A stretch of 64,000 bases of DNA, from assembly GCA_963729215.1 (NCBI GenBank), contig CAVSND010000009.1:310001-374000 (forward strand), given 5' to 3'. Of the stretch, positions 38,821-48,414 are shown in pieces; position 1 is the first letter of the stretch; each line of letters opens with the position of its first letter. The position numbers and the translations under genes were made by a program. Source of the stretch: CAVQJU01 sp963729215 (GTDB taxonomy: Bacteria > Acidobacteriota > Vicinamibacteria > Vicinamibacterales > CAVVIG01). The notes under the pieces are model-generated. The model did not search any database. It was not told where the DNA came from and worked only from the letters and a program-made list of their open reading frames with translations.

Positions 38821-39939
38821 CTCTATCATCCCGATGAAATCATCGAACAGGTAGTCGGCGTCGTGCGGGCCAGGCGACGCTTCCGGGTGGTACTGGACGC
38901 AGAACACCGGGTGCGTCTTGTGGCGAAGCCCCTCGACGGTGCCATCGTACAGGTTCACGTGTGTCACGGCCACATCGGCCGGCAGCGTCGCCGGATCAAC
39001 GGCGAAGCCGTGATTCTGCGACGTGATTTCAACCTTGCCGGTCTCCAGCTTCTTCACCGGGTGATTGCCGCCGCGATGCCCGAACTTCAACTTGAATGTC
39101 GACCCGCCCATCGCGAGCCCGAGCACCTGATGGCCGAGGCAAATGCCGAACACCGGCACACCCGAGGCCACGAGCGCCCTGGCGTTGTCGATGGCATATG
39201 TCAGCACGGCGGGATCGCCGGGACCGTTGCTGAGGAACACCCCATCCGGCCGCGTGGCCAGCACGTCCGCGGCGGAAGCGGCCGCCGGATATACACGGAC
39301 GTCGCAGCCGTGCGCGCTCAGCCGGCGCAGGATGTTGCGCTTCATGCCGAAATCGTAGGCGGCGATCTTCAGGCGGCGCTTCGCCAGGCGGCCCGCCGCA
39401 ATGCCGAACTCGCCCGGATCTTCGGCGGGCCAGTCAAACGCCGCATCGGTGGTGACGTCACGCACCAGGTCCGAGCCTTCCATCTTCGGCAACGCACGCG
39501 CGCGTTCGACGAGGCCGTCCGGATCGAGCTGGCTGCCCGTGGCGATGACGCCGCGCATGACGCCGCCCGAGCGCAACGTCCGCGTCAGCGCCCGCGTGTC
39601 GATATCGGAAATGGCGACGACGCGGTTGGTGATGAGATAGTCGCGGAGCGTCCCTTCCGAGCGCCAGTTGCTCGCGATCGGGGACTGTTCGCGCACGATG
39701 AAGCCGGCGACATGCGGCGCCAGCGATTCGCCGTCTCTCGCCGACACACCGTAATTCCCGATCTCGGGGCACGTCATGGTCACGATCTGGCCGGAGTACC
39801 AAGGGTCGGTCAGCACTTCCTGATAGCCGGTCATGCTGGTGTTGAACACCACTTCCCCGCCCGCCACGCCCTCGGCGCCCGCGGCCAGTCCACGAAAATA
39901 CGTCCCGTCTTCCAGGGCAAGAATCGCGTCTACTCTCAT
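38806..39939 (-). CDS. carA: Carbamoyl-phosphate synthase small subunit (glutamine amidotransferase)
   Basis: 377 residues. The N-terminal CarA domain has LEDGTYFRGLAAGAEG and VVFNTSMTGYQEVLTDPWYS GQ. The class I amidotransferase domain has nucleophile Cys in FGICLGHQVLGLAMGG and the His/Glu pair in QYHPEASPGPHD. It hydrolyses glutamine and passes ammonia to CarB. The last residues, EETRG, and the stop are encoded within the downstream hairpin repeat, so the tail seems altered by repeat insertion. It follows the PEGA gene by 10 nt. Confidence 0.97.
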   Translation of the reverse strand: MRVDAILALEDGTYFRGLAAGAEGVAGGEVVFNTSMTGYQEVLTDPWYSGQIVTMTCPEIGNYGVSARDGESLAPHVAGFIVREQSPIASNWRSEGTLRDYLITNRVVAISDIDTRALTRTLRSGGVMRGVIATGSQLDPDGLVERARALPKMEGSDLVRDVTTDAAFDWPAEDPGEFGIAAGRLAKRRLKIAAYDFGMKRNILRRLSAHGCDVRVYPAAASAADVLATRPDGVFLSNGPGDPAVLTYAIDNARALVASGVPVFGICLGHQVLGLAMGGSTFKLKFGHRGGNHPVKKLETGKVEITSQNHGFAVDPATLPADVAVTHVNLYDGTVEGLRHKTHPVFCVQYHPEASPGPHDADYLFDDFIGMIEETRG

Positions 39940-39949
39940 CTCTTCGAGC

Positions 39950-40771
39950 TCATCTCTCCAGCGAAGCCGTCACACGGTTTGTCTCGGTCGCACTCACCTG
40001 GACGGGCGATGTCCACGGCCGGTACCCGTCCAGCGTAATCCGGACGGAGTGCGTGCCGATCTGCACGAGCGGAAACGTCAACGGCGTCGTCCCCACCTGG
40101 CGGCCGTCGAGAAACACGGACGCGCCTGACGGTTTCGATTCGATGACGAGCGGCGCCTCGGTCTTCGGGGGCGCCGGCGGCGGAGTCTTCGCCATCGCGA
40201 CCACCAGGGTCTGCGAGGGTTCAGCCGCGGTGATCACGACGCGCCGCTCCACGGTCGTGTACCCTTCGCGGACCAGGCGAACCTGGTGCGTGCCGCGCGC
40301 AAGATCGCGAACCGTAGTCGGCGTCTCGCCGCCACCGTGGCCGTCGACGAACACGCGGGCGCCCGGCGGCGTTGAGCGCACGAGGACACGACCCGCGAAC
40401 AGCGGGGCCACAGGTGCCGTCGCGCGCGGCGCGGGCACCGGCGGCGCCGGTGCCGGAACTCGTGCGGGCGCAGCCGGACGGGACGATCCGATGGGCGGAA
40501 GGTCACGCCCGACGACCTCTCCTGCCGGCGACGGAACAGGCGCGCCGGTTGCCGGCGACGTCGGAGTCGGCGCGCTGTCGTTGACCGCGACATCGTTGAC
40601 CGCGGCACGGCTGGCGGGGCGATCCCGGATCGCGACCGTATAGCCGGCGCCAAACCCCAGCGCGGCGCCAACCACACCCGCCAGCACGAGCGGCCAGACG
40701 AGCGAGAGGCTCGACGGCTCGGGCGCCGGCCCGGGTGACAGGAGGCTGCCGGGCCGCATCTCGACGGGCAT
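39950..40771 (-). CDS. PEGA-domain protein with one transmembrane segment
   Basis: 273 residues. A Pro-rich N-terminus is followed by one membrane helix (about 24-45, LVWPLVLAGVVGAALGFGAG). A low-complexity Ala/Pro linker follows. Two PEGA repeats come next: VRSTPPGARVFVDGHGGGET ... and IESKPSGASVFLDGRQVGTT .... PEGA domains are surface-layer-like beta domains often attached to kinases. Immediately upstream on the same strand is a kinase-like gene whose end and this gene's start are separated only by a 9-bp repeat array in different frames. The two may have been, or still be, one protein. Confidence 0.85.
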   Translation of the reverse strand: MPVEMRPGSLLSPGPAPEPSSLSLVWPLVLAGVVGAALGFGAGYTVAIRDRPASRAAVNDVAVNDSAPTPTSPATGAPVPSPAGEVVGRDLPPIGSSRPAAPARVPAPAPPVPAPRATAPVAPLFAGRVLVRSTPPGARVFVDGHGGGETPTTVRDLARGTHQVRLVREGYTTVERRVVITAAEPSQTLVVAMAKTPPPAPPKTEAPLVIESKPSGASVFLDGRQVGTTPLTFPLVQIGTHSVRITLDGYRPWTSPVQVSATETNRVTASLER

Positions 40772-40905
40772 CTCGGGTTCGAGAGGTTCGAGGGGTTCGA
40801 GGGGTTCAAGAGGTTCGACGGGTTCAAGCGAGCTTGAGGGGGACGTCAGGGGCGAGACGTTCGAGAGGTTCGAGGGGTTCGAGAGGTTCGAGAGGTCGCG
40901 ACGAG
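40764..40905. repeat. Tandem 9-bp array (GGTTCGAGA/GGTTCGAGG units) between kinase-like and PEGA genes
   Basis: Two runs of nine-base units (about 40775-40830 and 40857-40900) are separated by a less regular 27 nt. Units differ mostly at their last two bases. In the coding direction they would give Leu-Glu-Pro or Ser-Asn-Pro triplets depending on frame. It overlaps the end of the kinase-like gene. Such arrays can change length by slippage. Confidence 0.85.
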
Positions 40906-41925
40906 ATACCGGGGCGAGCGCACGTCGATGACATCGTTCCTGGGCGGCGTCCCGGGTTGATCCGGTTCTCTGGCCTCGATCTCCTGATAGCGGGATGATT
41001 CCGCGGTGATCGGAGCCACGTCCTCCGCGTCCCGGTTTTCGAGCGGCAGCCGCGGCTCGGACGACCGGGGCGCGCGCCGCACCAGTCGGCTCACCTTTTG
41101 CGGCCGGCTTTCGAACGCGGCCGTCAGCGCGTTCGCAAACTCCGTCGCCGTCGGGAAACGATCGGCCATATCCTCGGCGAGCGCCCTGACGAACACGTCA
41201 CGCAACGCGAGCAGGTCTCCGCCGCCGGTCTCGCTGATGCCCTCGGCCGCCTGCGCACCGGTGCCGGCAAGCCGCCGGCCCCAGATCAGCTCGTGCATCA
41301 CGGCCGCCAGACTGAATACATCGGCGCGGCGATCCCACGCGCCGCCGCCGACGCGTTCGGGCGCGGTGTATGGCCGCCGTACCGGCGGAATGACGCCCAC
41401 ACGCTCGAGCGCGCGCGCCACGCCCAGACCCGTGACCCGGAAATCGTCAGACGACAGGAGAACGTCGCGAGGGTGGAGCGCGCCGTGCACGATGCGGTTA
41501 TCCGCGGCGAAGTCGAGCGCCTCCGCGAGCCGGGTGGCCACACCCACGGCGTCGGACACCGATGCCGGGCCACCCTCACGAATCACGATATCGAGCGAAT
41601 CCGCGGTGACGTAATCCTGGGCGAGGTAGGCGGTGACGCCTTCGATGCCGGCCGCCAGCGGTGCGGCAATGACCGGATGATCGAGCCCGGCCGCTATCAG
41701 CTGCTCAAATTCTCCGACCAGCTGGTGGACGCGTTCAGGGGGCAGGTCCAGCCGGAAGAGCTTGATTGCCACGAGCCGATCGCGGTCGGGCTCGTACGCA
41801 CGAAACACCGGACCCAACGTCCCCGCACCGATCTGATGAAGCACGCGAAAAGGACCGAAGGCATCGGGGGACGCAGAGCCGGCAACTTCCGTGTGCAGTG
41901 AAGACTCCTCAGGAAGGCGTTTCAT
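40846..41925 (-). CDS. Serine/threonine kinase-like protein lacking catalytic aspartates (probable pseudokinase)
   Basis: 359 residues from the ATG at 41925. The kinase fold is clear: Gly loop IGAGTLGPVF, Lys55 in LVAIKLF, helix-C Glu in GEFEQLIAAGLDHP, and YTAPERVGGG (APE) with FSLAAVMHELIWG. The catalytic loop is VHGALHPRDVLL instead of HRDLKPxN, and DFG is replaced by GLG (166-168). Both catalytic Asp residues are therefore missing. It probably binds rather than phosphorylates. The C-terminus runs into the 9-bp repeat array (SRTSRTPRTSRTSRP). Its start is 45 nt from the divergent bshC start. Confidence 0.85.
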   Translation of the reverse strand: MKRLPEESSLHTEVAGSASPDAFGPFRVLHQIGAGTLGPVFRAYEPDRDRLVAIKLFRLDLPPERVHQLVGEFEQLIAAGLDHPVIAAPLAAGIEGVTAYLAQDYVTADSLDIVIREGGPASVSDAVGVATRLAEALDFAADNRIVHGALHPRDVLLSSDDFRVTGLGVARALERVGVIPPVRRPYTAPERVGGGAWDRRADVFSLAAVMHELIWGRRLAGTGAQAAEGISETGGGDLLALRDVFVRALAEDMADRFPTATEFANALTAAFESRPQKVSRLVRRAPRSSEPRLPLENRDAEDVAPITAESSRYQEIEAREPDQPGTPPRNDVIDVRSPRYLVATSRTSRTPRTSRTSRP

Positions 41926-41970
41926 CGTAGCACTGATCCGCGGCAGCTGATCGTGTAAAGTAGGATTTCG

Positions 41971-43638
41971 GTGCAGGTCAACCCCGCGGAAGCCACTCCA
42001 CAGACAGGCGATCCGGCCGCGCGCACAGGCATCGACCTGCGCCGTTTTCCCTGGGTCAAACGTCTCGCCACAGACTACGCCTTTTCGTTCGCCGGCCTCG
42101 CGCCTTTCTTTGCCGGCCATCCATCGGACGAGTCCGCGTGGTCTGCGGCCATCGCCCGCGCGCAGGCGTACCCGCGTCAACGCCAGCAGCTGGCCGAGGC
42201 CATTCGCGGGCAGCAGCGGCGCCGGGGCGCACCCGCGCAGGCGGCCGCCGCCGGCGAGCAGCTTGGAGATGCCCGGACGGTCGCCGTGCTCACCGGCCAG
42301 CAGGCAGGTCTCTTCGGCGGCCCGGCCTACACCCTCCTCAAGGCGATCACGGCGCTGAAGCTCGCGGACGAAGTCTCGCGACGCCACGGGGTGCCTGCCG
42401 TCGCGGTGTTCTGGATCGAAGCGGAAGACCACGACTGGGACGAAGTGCGCTCGTGTACGGTCCTCGGCGAGGACCTCACCTGCCGCACGGTGGCCCTGCC
42501 CGAACGCCCTGCGGGCCACGCCGTGCCGGTCGCCACCGTCGCACTGGACGATCAGATTGAGCGCGTGCTGAACGAACTCGAGCAGGCGCTTCCCCCCACC
42601 GAGTTCCGCGCGACGCTCCTCGCTGACCTGCGCGCGGCATACAAACCGGGCGTGGGCATGGCCGACGCGTTTGCCAGGTGGCTCGAGCAGGTGCTCGGCC
42701 AGCGCGGCCTGATCGTGTACGACGCGTCGGACCCCGGCACGAAGCCGGCCGTGAGCCAGGTGTTCGTGCGGGAGCTGTCGACACCCGGGCACACCGCGCG
42801 AGCCGCGTCGAAGGCCGGCGCCGAGCTGAAGGCGCATGGCTACCACGCGCAAGTGCAGGCGGCCGACGAGAGCCCCGCGCTCTTTCGTCTCGACGCCGAG
42901 CGCCGCCCCATTCGCCAGCAGAATGGTCAGCTGCTCGTCGGCGAGGCGCGCTACGCGCCCGACGCGCTCGCCCGGGAAGCCGCCGAACATCCGGCCGGGT
43001 TCAGCCCCGGCGTCCTCTTGCGTCCCATCGTGCAGGATGCGCTGTTCCCGACGGTCTGTTATGTCGCCGGTCCCAGCGAGCTGGCCTATCTTGGGCAGCT
43101 GCGCGGGGTCTACGAACACTTCGGCGTGCCGATGCCGCTCATCCATCCGCGCGCGTCGGCCACCCTTATCGACTCGGCGTCATCCCGATTCCTCTCCAAA
43201 TACCGATTTCCGCTCGAAGCGCTGCAGCCGCAGGACGAAGCCGGCCTGAACGAGCTGCTGAAGACGCAGATTCCCCCGGAAGTGGACCAGACGTTCGCCG
43301 CCGTGGGCGGCACCATCGACAACCAGATGCAGCGCGTCGTCGAGGCGCTCATGACGCTCGACCCGACGCTCGAAGGCGCGGCCCGGAACACGGTCAGCAA
43401 GATGCAGCACGACCTGGAGAACCTGCACGGCAAGACCATTCAGGCCGCGAAACGAAAAAACGACACGCTTCGACGACAGTTCCTCCGGACGCGCGCGCTC
43501 GTCTTCCCCAACGGGCACGCGCAGGAACGCACGATCGGTTTCGTCTGGTTTCTGAACCAGTACGGCCCCGCTCTCGTCGAACGACTCTGGGACGCCCTGC
43601 CCACTGAGATGGGACAGCATTGGGTGATCACGATCTAA
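41971..43638 (+). CDS. bshC: Bacillithiol biosynthesis cysteine-adding enzyme BshC
   Basis: 555 residues, typical BshC length, GTG start. Motifs include VAVLTGQQAGLFGGPAYTLL KAITALKLA (nucleotide-binding-like start), AVFWIEAEDHDWDEVRSC, LLRPIVQDALFPTVCYVAGP SELAYLGQL and a C-terminal coiled-coil region (HDLENLHGKTIQAAKRKNDT LRRQF). BshC adds cysteine to glucosaminyl-malate to finish bacillithiol, the low-molecular-weight thiol of Firmicutes, Acidobacteriota and others. bshA and bshB are not in the window. A PBP gene follows after about 90 nt. Confidence 0.95.
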   Translation: MQVNPAEATPQTGDPAARTGIDLRRFPWVKRLATDYAFSFAGLAPFFAGHPSDESAWSAAIARAQAYPRQRQQLAEAIRGQQRRRGAPAQAAAAGEQLGDARTVAVLTGQQAGLFGGPAYTLLKAITALKLADEVSRRHGVPAVAVFWIEAEDHDWDEVRSCTVLGEDLTCRTVALPERPAGHAVPVATVALDDQIERVLNELEQALPPTEFRATLLADLRAAYKPGVGMADAFARWLEQVLGQRGLIVYDASDPGTKPAVSQVFVRELSTPGHTARAASKAGAELKAHGYHAQVQAADESPALFRLDAERRPIRQQNGQLLVGEARYAPDALAREAAEHPAGFSPGVLLRPIVQDALFPTVCYVAGPSELAYLGQLRGVYEHFGVPMPLIHPRASATLIDSASSRFLSKYRFPLEALQPQDEAGLNELLKTQIPPEVDQTFAAVGGTIDNQMQRVVEALMTLDPTLEGAARNTVSKMQHDLENLHGKTIQAAKRKNDTLRRQFLRTRALVFPNGHAQERTIGFVWFLNQYGPALVERLWDALPTEMGQHWVITI

Positions 43639-43724
43639 AGCCAGCCAGACGCGCGCCGACACGCGGCCGGACTTCCGGGCCCGGAACCGGGCAATGGAAG
43701 ACGGTCGTGCGGATCAAGGTGTCG

Positions 43725-46051
43725 ATGTGGTGGCGGAAGCCATGGGTCCGCGTGGCGGCCGGGGCCGTCATCGCCTGTGCCGCGGGGCTCTGCGTCGCCA
43801 CCACCTACTACTACGTCGGCTTCTCCCGGCTCATCGATCAGCGCCTGCACGGAGAGCGCGACCGCGTGCTGCCGCGTGTCTTCGCGCGGCCGCTGGAAAT
43901 CCGCCGCGGCCAGTCGATGAGCAACCGCCAGCTCATCGACCGGCTGAACGAGCTCGGATACGCGCAGCGCTCGGCCGTCGAGAAGCCCGGCGAGTTCACC
44001 GACACGGGTGCGGTCGTGTCGATCATGCCGCGCGGCCCCGAAGCAAAAGGCGGGGTGGTTCGCATCGGATTCGAGCAGCGTCCCGCCAACACCAGGAATC
44101 CCAAGCGGTCCGCCGCGCGTGTCGGACCACGTCGTTCGCCTCGAGCGCGGCACGCGGGAGACCGATCACCTCACCCTTGAGGCGCCCGTCCTCGCCTCGA
44201 TCAGTGCCGGCGAGCGCGAAAAGCGACGTCCCGTGGCGCTGACGGCCATCCAGCCGCGGATGGTTCAGGCCGTGCTGTCGATCGAAGATCGCCGGTTCTA
44301 CGAGCATCCCGGTATCGATCCGATCGGGATGGGCGGCGCCGCGTTCTCCTACGTCACGGGGCGCCGGGCCCGGATGGCCGGCGGCAGCACCATCACGCAG
44401 CAGCTCGTGCGCAACGTGTTCCTCCCGAAGTTCGAGGGGATGACGCTCGAAACGGCGCGCGAGCGTTCGCCGCGGCGCAAGGTGCTCGAGATGTTCGTGT
44501 CGATCATCCTCACGATCAAGGCATCGAAGGACGACATCCTCGAGATGTACCTGAACGACGTCCCGCTCGGCCAGCGCGGATCGTTCGCCATCCTGGGCGT
44601 CAGCGAAGCGTCCCGGCTTTTCTTCGGCAAGGACGTGAGCAACGTGTCGCTCGCCGAGGCGGCGACGATTGCGGGCGTCATCCAGTCGCCGTCCGCCCTG
44701 TCGCCGTTCAACAACCCGGAGCGCTGCCGCGAGCGCCGCAACGTCGTGCTGACCGCCATGGTCGACGCCGGCTACATCGACGCGGCCGCCGCCGAGCGGG
44801 CCTCCGCCGAACCGCTGACAGTGGTACAGCGCGCGCTCGAGGCCGAAGCGCCGTACTTCGTGGACTACGTCGGGCAGTCGCTCGACCAGCTCTACCCGGG
44901 CCTGACGACCACGACCGACAAAGCCGTTGACGTGTACACCACGCTCGATCTGCACCTTCAGCGCCTCGCGCAGGATGCGGTGCGCACGGGGCTGACCAAC
45001 GTGGACACGTTGTTGTCGCGCCGCAAGCGCAAGGGCAAAGCCGAGGCGGCGCTCATCGCCGTGGATCCGCGTACGGGCGAGATTCTGGCCTTCGTGGGCG
45101 GACGCTCCTACAACCAATCCCAGTACGATCGCGTCGTCCTGTCACGCCGGCAGCCCGGATCGGTCTTCAAGCCCTTCGTGTACCTGGCCGCCTTCGAGCA
45201 GGCGGCCGCCACAGGGCGAACGGACATCACGCCGGCCTCCATCACGCTCGACGAACCAGAGACCTTCGAATTCGACGACCAGGTGTGGACGCCGGAAAAC
45301 TACGAGAAGACCTACGACGGGCCGATCACCTTCCGCCACGCCCTTGCCCATTCGCGCAACCTCGGCACCATTCACGTCGCGCAGGCCGCCGGCTACGATC
45401 GCGTCGCGGCGCTGTGGAAGAAGCTCGGCGTCGGCAACCCGCCCAAAGCCATATCCGTCCATCGCGCTGGGCGTCTTCGAAGCAACGCCGTTCGAAATCG
45501 CCACCGCATACACGATCTTCCCGAACATGGGGGCCTTGCGGCCGCTGCGGCACATCATGTCGATTACGAGCGGGGGCGCCAACGTCACGAGGAAGGCGTC
45601 GGAAGGTGTCCGTGAAATTGCCCGCCACGACACGACGTACCTCGTGACCAACATGATGCGGAGCGTGCTCAACGAGGGCACGGCCGCGGGCGCACGAACC
45701 GCCGGGTTCAAGCTCGACGCGGCCGGGAAGACCGGCACGACCAACGACCTGCGCGATGCGTGGTTCGTCGGCTTTACGCCAGAGCTCCTCACCGTGGTGT
45801 GGGTGGGCTTCGACGACAATCAGCCCGTCGGGTTGAGCGGCGCGCAGGCCGCGCTGCCGATCTGGACCGAGTTCATGACACGGGCCCTCGCGGGACGAGC
45901 CGGGGACGAATTCGCGGTGCCCGAAGGCATTTCGTTCGTGGATATCGACAAGGACACCGGCAAGCTGGCAACCCCCGGCTGCCCGCGTGTTTTCCACGAG
46001 GCGTTCCTGGCCGGCACCGAACCCACGCAGGCGTGTGAACTGCACCGGTGA
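43725..46051 (+). pseudogene. Class A penicillin-binding protein (PBP1-type), two frameshifts
   Basis: From ATG 43725 (GTG 43707 possible): a cytosolic stub, one membrane helix and a UvrB-like/pedestal part. After a frame change near 44100 the GT51 transglycosylase follows, with SIEDRRFYEHPGIDP and GGSTITQQLVRNVFLP. The transpeptidase has RRQPGSVFKPFVYLAAF (SxxK) and AHSRNLGTIH (SxN). After a second change at 45451, where one extra A sits in GCCATATCC, KTGTTNDLRDAWFVG (KTG) follows. The restored length is about 775 residues. All catalytic motifs are intact and the protein is important for peptidoglycan synthesis, so sequencing insertions are more likely than gene death. Confidence 0.88.
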
Positions 46052-46053
46052 GC

Positions 46054-46132
46054 GAGGCTGGAGGCGGAAGGCAGGAGTGGCTGATCGGAAGGCGCCCCTG
46101 GCCTTCCTGCCCTTCCTGCCCGTCCTGCCTCT
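46054..46132. repeat. GGCAGGAAG-type inverted hairpin upstream of xdhC
   Basis: The left arm 46054-46077 (GAGGCTGGAGGCGGAAGGCA...) and right arm 46101-46132 (GCCTTCCTGCCCTTCCTGCC...) are imperfect inverted repeats of a 9-nt-like unit. It fills the gap between the PBP stop and the xdhC -10 element, and the right arm ends at the TATAAT. Confidence 0.75.
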
Positions 46133-46137
46133 ATAAT
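46132..46137 (+). promoter_or_regulatory. TATAAT -10 element of a possible leaderless xdhC promoter
   Basis: A perfect TATAAT ends 8 nt before the xdhC GTG start, so the transcript would begin at or within a base or two of the start codon. No ribosome-binding site and no clear -35 are visible; the -35 region is the arm of a repeat. Confidence 0.5.
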
Positions 46138-46145
46138 CGCAACCA

Positions 46146-46991
46146 GTGAACCAGGAAGTCTTCGCCGCCGTTGCCAGCGCCCTGGAGCGCGGCGAGCCGG
46201 CCGCTCTCGTGACGATCGTGGCAGCCCGCGGCTCGACGCCGCAGAGGGTGGGCGCCAAGATGCTGGTCTTTGGCGACGGCCGGATCGTCGGCACGATTGG
46301 GGGCGGCTGTTACGAGAACGACGCCTTCTGGAAAGCCCGCGAGGCCATCACCAGCAGGCGTCCCGAGCTGGTGCATTACGAGCTCGATGACGACTTCGCC
46401 CAGGAGACCGGGCTGATTTGCGGTGGACAGATGGACGTCTACATCGAACCAATCGAGCCGTCGCCCGAGCTCTACGTCATCGGCGCCGGACACGTGGGAT
46501 TCCACCTTGCGCGGGTGGCCCACGAAGTCGGGTTCCGCGTCCACGTCGTCGACGATCGCGAGAAGTTCGCGAACCGCGAGCGGTTTCCCGACGCGGTCGA
46601 GATCGTGGTGGACGACATTCCGGCGTGGATCGCCCGCACACCGCTTCCCGCCCACGCGTACGCGGTCGTCGTCACGCGGGGACACACGAACGACCTCGAG
46701 GCGTTGCGCGCCCTCGCGCCGCGCGAACTGCGATACCTCGGCCTCATTGGAAGCCGCGCCAAGGTGGCGCGGATCTACGACCAGCTGCTCGCCGACCAGA
46801 TGGCGCCCGAGACGCTCAAGCACGTGCACGCGCCCATCGGCCTCGACATCGGCGCCGTCACGCCGCAGGAAATCGCGGTCAGCATCCTTGCCGAGTTGAT
46901 CGCCGTCAAGCACGGAAAGATCCTCGGCAGAGACGGCGGCGGCCAGTCGATGAAATGGGAACCACCGAAGCTGGTTGCCACCAAGGAATGA
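46146..46991 (+). CDS. XdhC/CoxI family protein
   Basis: 281 residues, GTG start. The N-terminal XdhC_CoxI domain has AALVTIVAARGSTPQRVGAK and GTIGGGCYENDAFWKAREAI. A Rossmann-like C-terminal XdhC domain has LYVIGAGHVGFHLARVAHEV and YLGLIGSRAKVARIYDQLL. Family members bind or sulfurate molybdenum cofactor for xanthine-dehydrogenase-type enzymes. No xanthine dehydrogenase gene is in the window, but an amidohydrolase of the purine-deaminase type follows, which fits a purine-breakdown link. Its stop codon TGA touches the downstream hairpin. Confidence 0.92.
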   Translation: MNQEVFAAVASALERGEPAALVTIVAARGSTPQRVGAKMLVFGDGRIVGTIGGGCYENDAFWKAREAITSRRPELVHYELDDDFAQETGLICGGQMDVYIEPIEPSPELYVIGAGHVGFHLARVAHEVGFRVHVVDDREKFANRERFPDAVEIVVDDIPAWIARTPLPAHAYAVVVTRGHTNDLEALRALAPRELRYLGLIGSRAKVARIYDQLLADQMAPETLKHVHAPIGLDIGAVTPQEIAVSILAELIAVKHGKILGRDGGGQSMKWEPPKLVATKE

Positions 46992-47075
46992 ATCACGAAG
47001 CACACGAAGAACACGAAGACACTTGGAAGAAGCAACAATCCATCTGCCTCTTCGTGGTCTTCGTGACTTCGTGAT
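46991..47075. repeat. Short CACGAAG/CTTCGTG hairpin (between xdhC and amidohydrolase)
   Basis: The left arm 46991-47018 and right arm 47050-47075 are inverted heptamer blocks matching the arms of the GxxExxY element, with about 31 nt between them. It starts on the last base of the xdhC stop codon and ends 4 nt before the next gene's ATG. Confidence 0.88.
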
Positions 47076-47079
47076 GTAG

Positions 47080-48414
47080 ATGTCCTCTCTTCTCATCCGC
47101 AACGGCGTCGTCATCACCATGAACGACGCGTTCGACATCGTCCAGGGCGACGTCTCGATTCGTGATGGCCGCATCGCCGCTGTCGGTTCCGAGCCGGATC
47201 GCTCCCCTGCTGCACACGACGCCGTCGTGGACGCGCACGGGGGGTGGGTGCTCCCTGGCTTCGTTCAGACCCACGTGCACCTCTGCCAGACGCTCTTTCG
47301 CGGCTCCGCCGACGACCTGACCCTCATGGACTGGGTCCGCACGCGCGTCTGGCCGCTGGAAGCGGCACACACGCCGGCGACGCTGCGTGCCGCCGCGCGG
47401 CTGGGCATCGCCGAGCTCCTCGCGTCCGGCACCACCACCGTGCTGACGATGGAGACGGTGCATGAGACGGACGTGGTGTTCGAGGCCGCGGCCGAGGCGG
47501 GCATCCGCGCGACGATCGGCAAGTGCATGATGGACGCCGGAGACGACGTGCCCGCGCGGCTGCGCGAACACACGAAGGCGTCGATCGACGAGAGCGTGGC
47601 GCTCGGCAAACGCTGGGACGGTGCCGCGCAGGGGCGGCTGCGCGCCGCGTTCGCGCCGCGCTTCGCCCTTTCGTGCTCGCCCGCGCTGCTCGAGGCCGTG
47701 GCCAGCCTGTCGGACGCGAACCAGACGCTGGTGCACACCCACGCCTCCGAATCGCAGGACGAGATCGCGATGGTGCGGCGCCTGTCGGGCGGCCTGGCGA
47801 ACATCGAGTATCTCGCGGGCCTGCGGCTGGCGTCGCCGCGCCTGTGCTGCGCGCACTGCGTCTGGGCGGACGATCGCGAGCAGGGCCTGCTCGCGGAGCA
47901 CGGCGTGAAAGTGTTGCACTGCCCCAGTTCGAATCTGAAGCTGGGATCGGGTATCGCGCCGGTGGCCGCGATGCGGGCGCGCGGCATCCACGTGTCGCTC
48001 GGCGCCGACGGCGCCGCCTGCAACAACCACCTCGACATGTTCACCGAGATGCGTCTCGCCGCTCTGCTGCAGGCCGTGACGCAAGGGCCGGGCGCGTTGA
48101 CGGCGCGCGATGCGCTCGCCATGGCGACACGGGGCGGGGCCACGGCGCTCGGACTCGATGCGGACATCGGATCCGTCGAGACGGGCAAGCACGCGGACCT
48201 CATCGTGATCGACCGCGATCGCCCGCACCTGCTGCCGGGCCTCGACCCGTACTCCACGATTGTCTACGCCGCGAGGGCCACCGACGTGCGCGCGACCATC
48301 GTCGGCGGCGAGGTACTCGTGCGCGACGGACAGGCGGTACGGGTGGACCTCGGAGAGATCACGGCCGACGCACGGACGGCGGCGCGGGAACTGACCGTGC
48401 GCGCCGGTGTATAA
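47080..48414 (+). CDS. Amidohydrolase of the SsnA/AtzA/TrzA (amino-purine/SAH deaminase-like) group
   Basis: 444 residues. An N-terminal composite beta part (LLIRNGVVITMNDAF) precedes metal motif GFVQTHVHLCQTLFRG (HxH). Later ligands are in LVHTHASESQDE, CAHCVWADDRE and SLGADGAACNNHLDMFTEMR. This set is typical of metal-dependent deaminases acting on guanine, S-adenosylhomocysteine, methylthioadenosine or s-triazines. The exact substrate is not determinable. With xdhC upstream, a role in purine salvage or breakdown is plausible. Its TAA stop lies within the TATAAT of the hrcA promoter. Confidence 0.9.
   Translation: MSSLLIRNGVVITMNDAFDIVQGDVSIRDGRIAAVGSEPDRSPAAHDAVVDAHGGWVLPGFVQTHVHLCQTLFRGSADDLTLMDWVRTRVWPLEAAHTPATLRAAARLGIAELLASGTTTVLTMETVHETDVVFEAAAEAGIRATIGKCMMDAGDDVPARLREHTKASIDESVALGKRWDGAAQGRLRAAFAPRFALSCSPALLEAVASLSDANQTLVHTHASESQDEIAMVRRLSGGLANIEYLAGLRLASPRLCCAHCVWADDREQGLLAEHGVKVLHCPSSNLKLGSGIAPVAAMRARGIHVSLGADGAACNNHLDMFTEMRLAALLQAVTQGPGALTARDALAMATRGGATALGLDADIGSVETGKHADLIVIDRDRPHLLPGLDPYSTIVYAARATDVRATIVGGEVLVRDGQAVRVDLGEITADARTAARELTVRAGV

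Noticed and set aside
40764..40905. Possible CRISPR array
   Set aside because: Units are 9 bp and contiguous with no unique spacers and no cas genes nearby; it is a simple tandem array.
40846..43146. Reading the kinase-like gene as starting at 43146 (766 codons)
   Set aside because: The upstream 400 codons are antisense to bshC and lack kinase-family similarity; ATG 41925 precedes the Gly loop at the usual distance.
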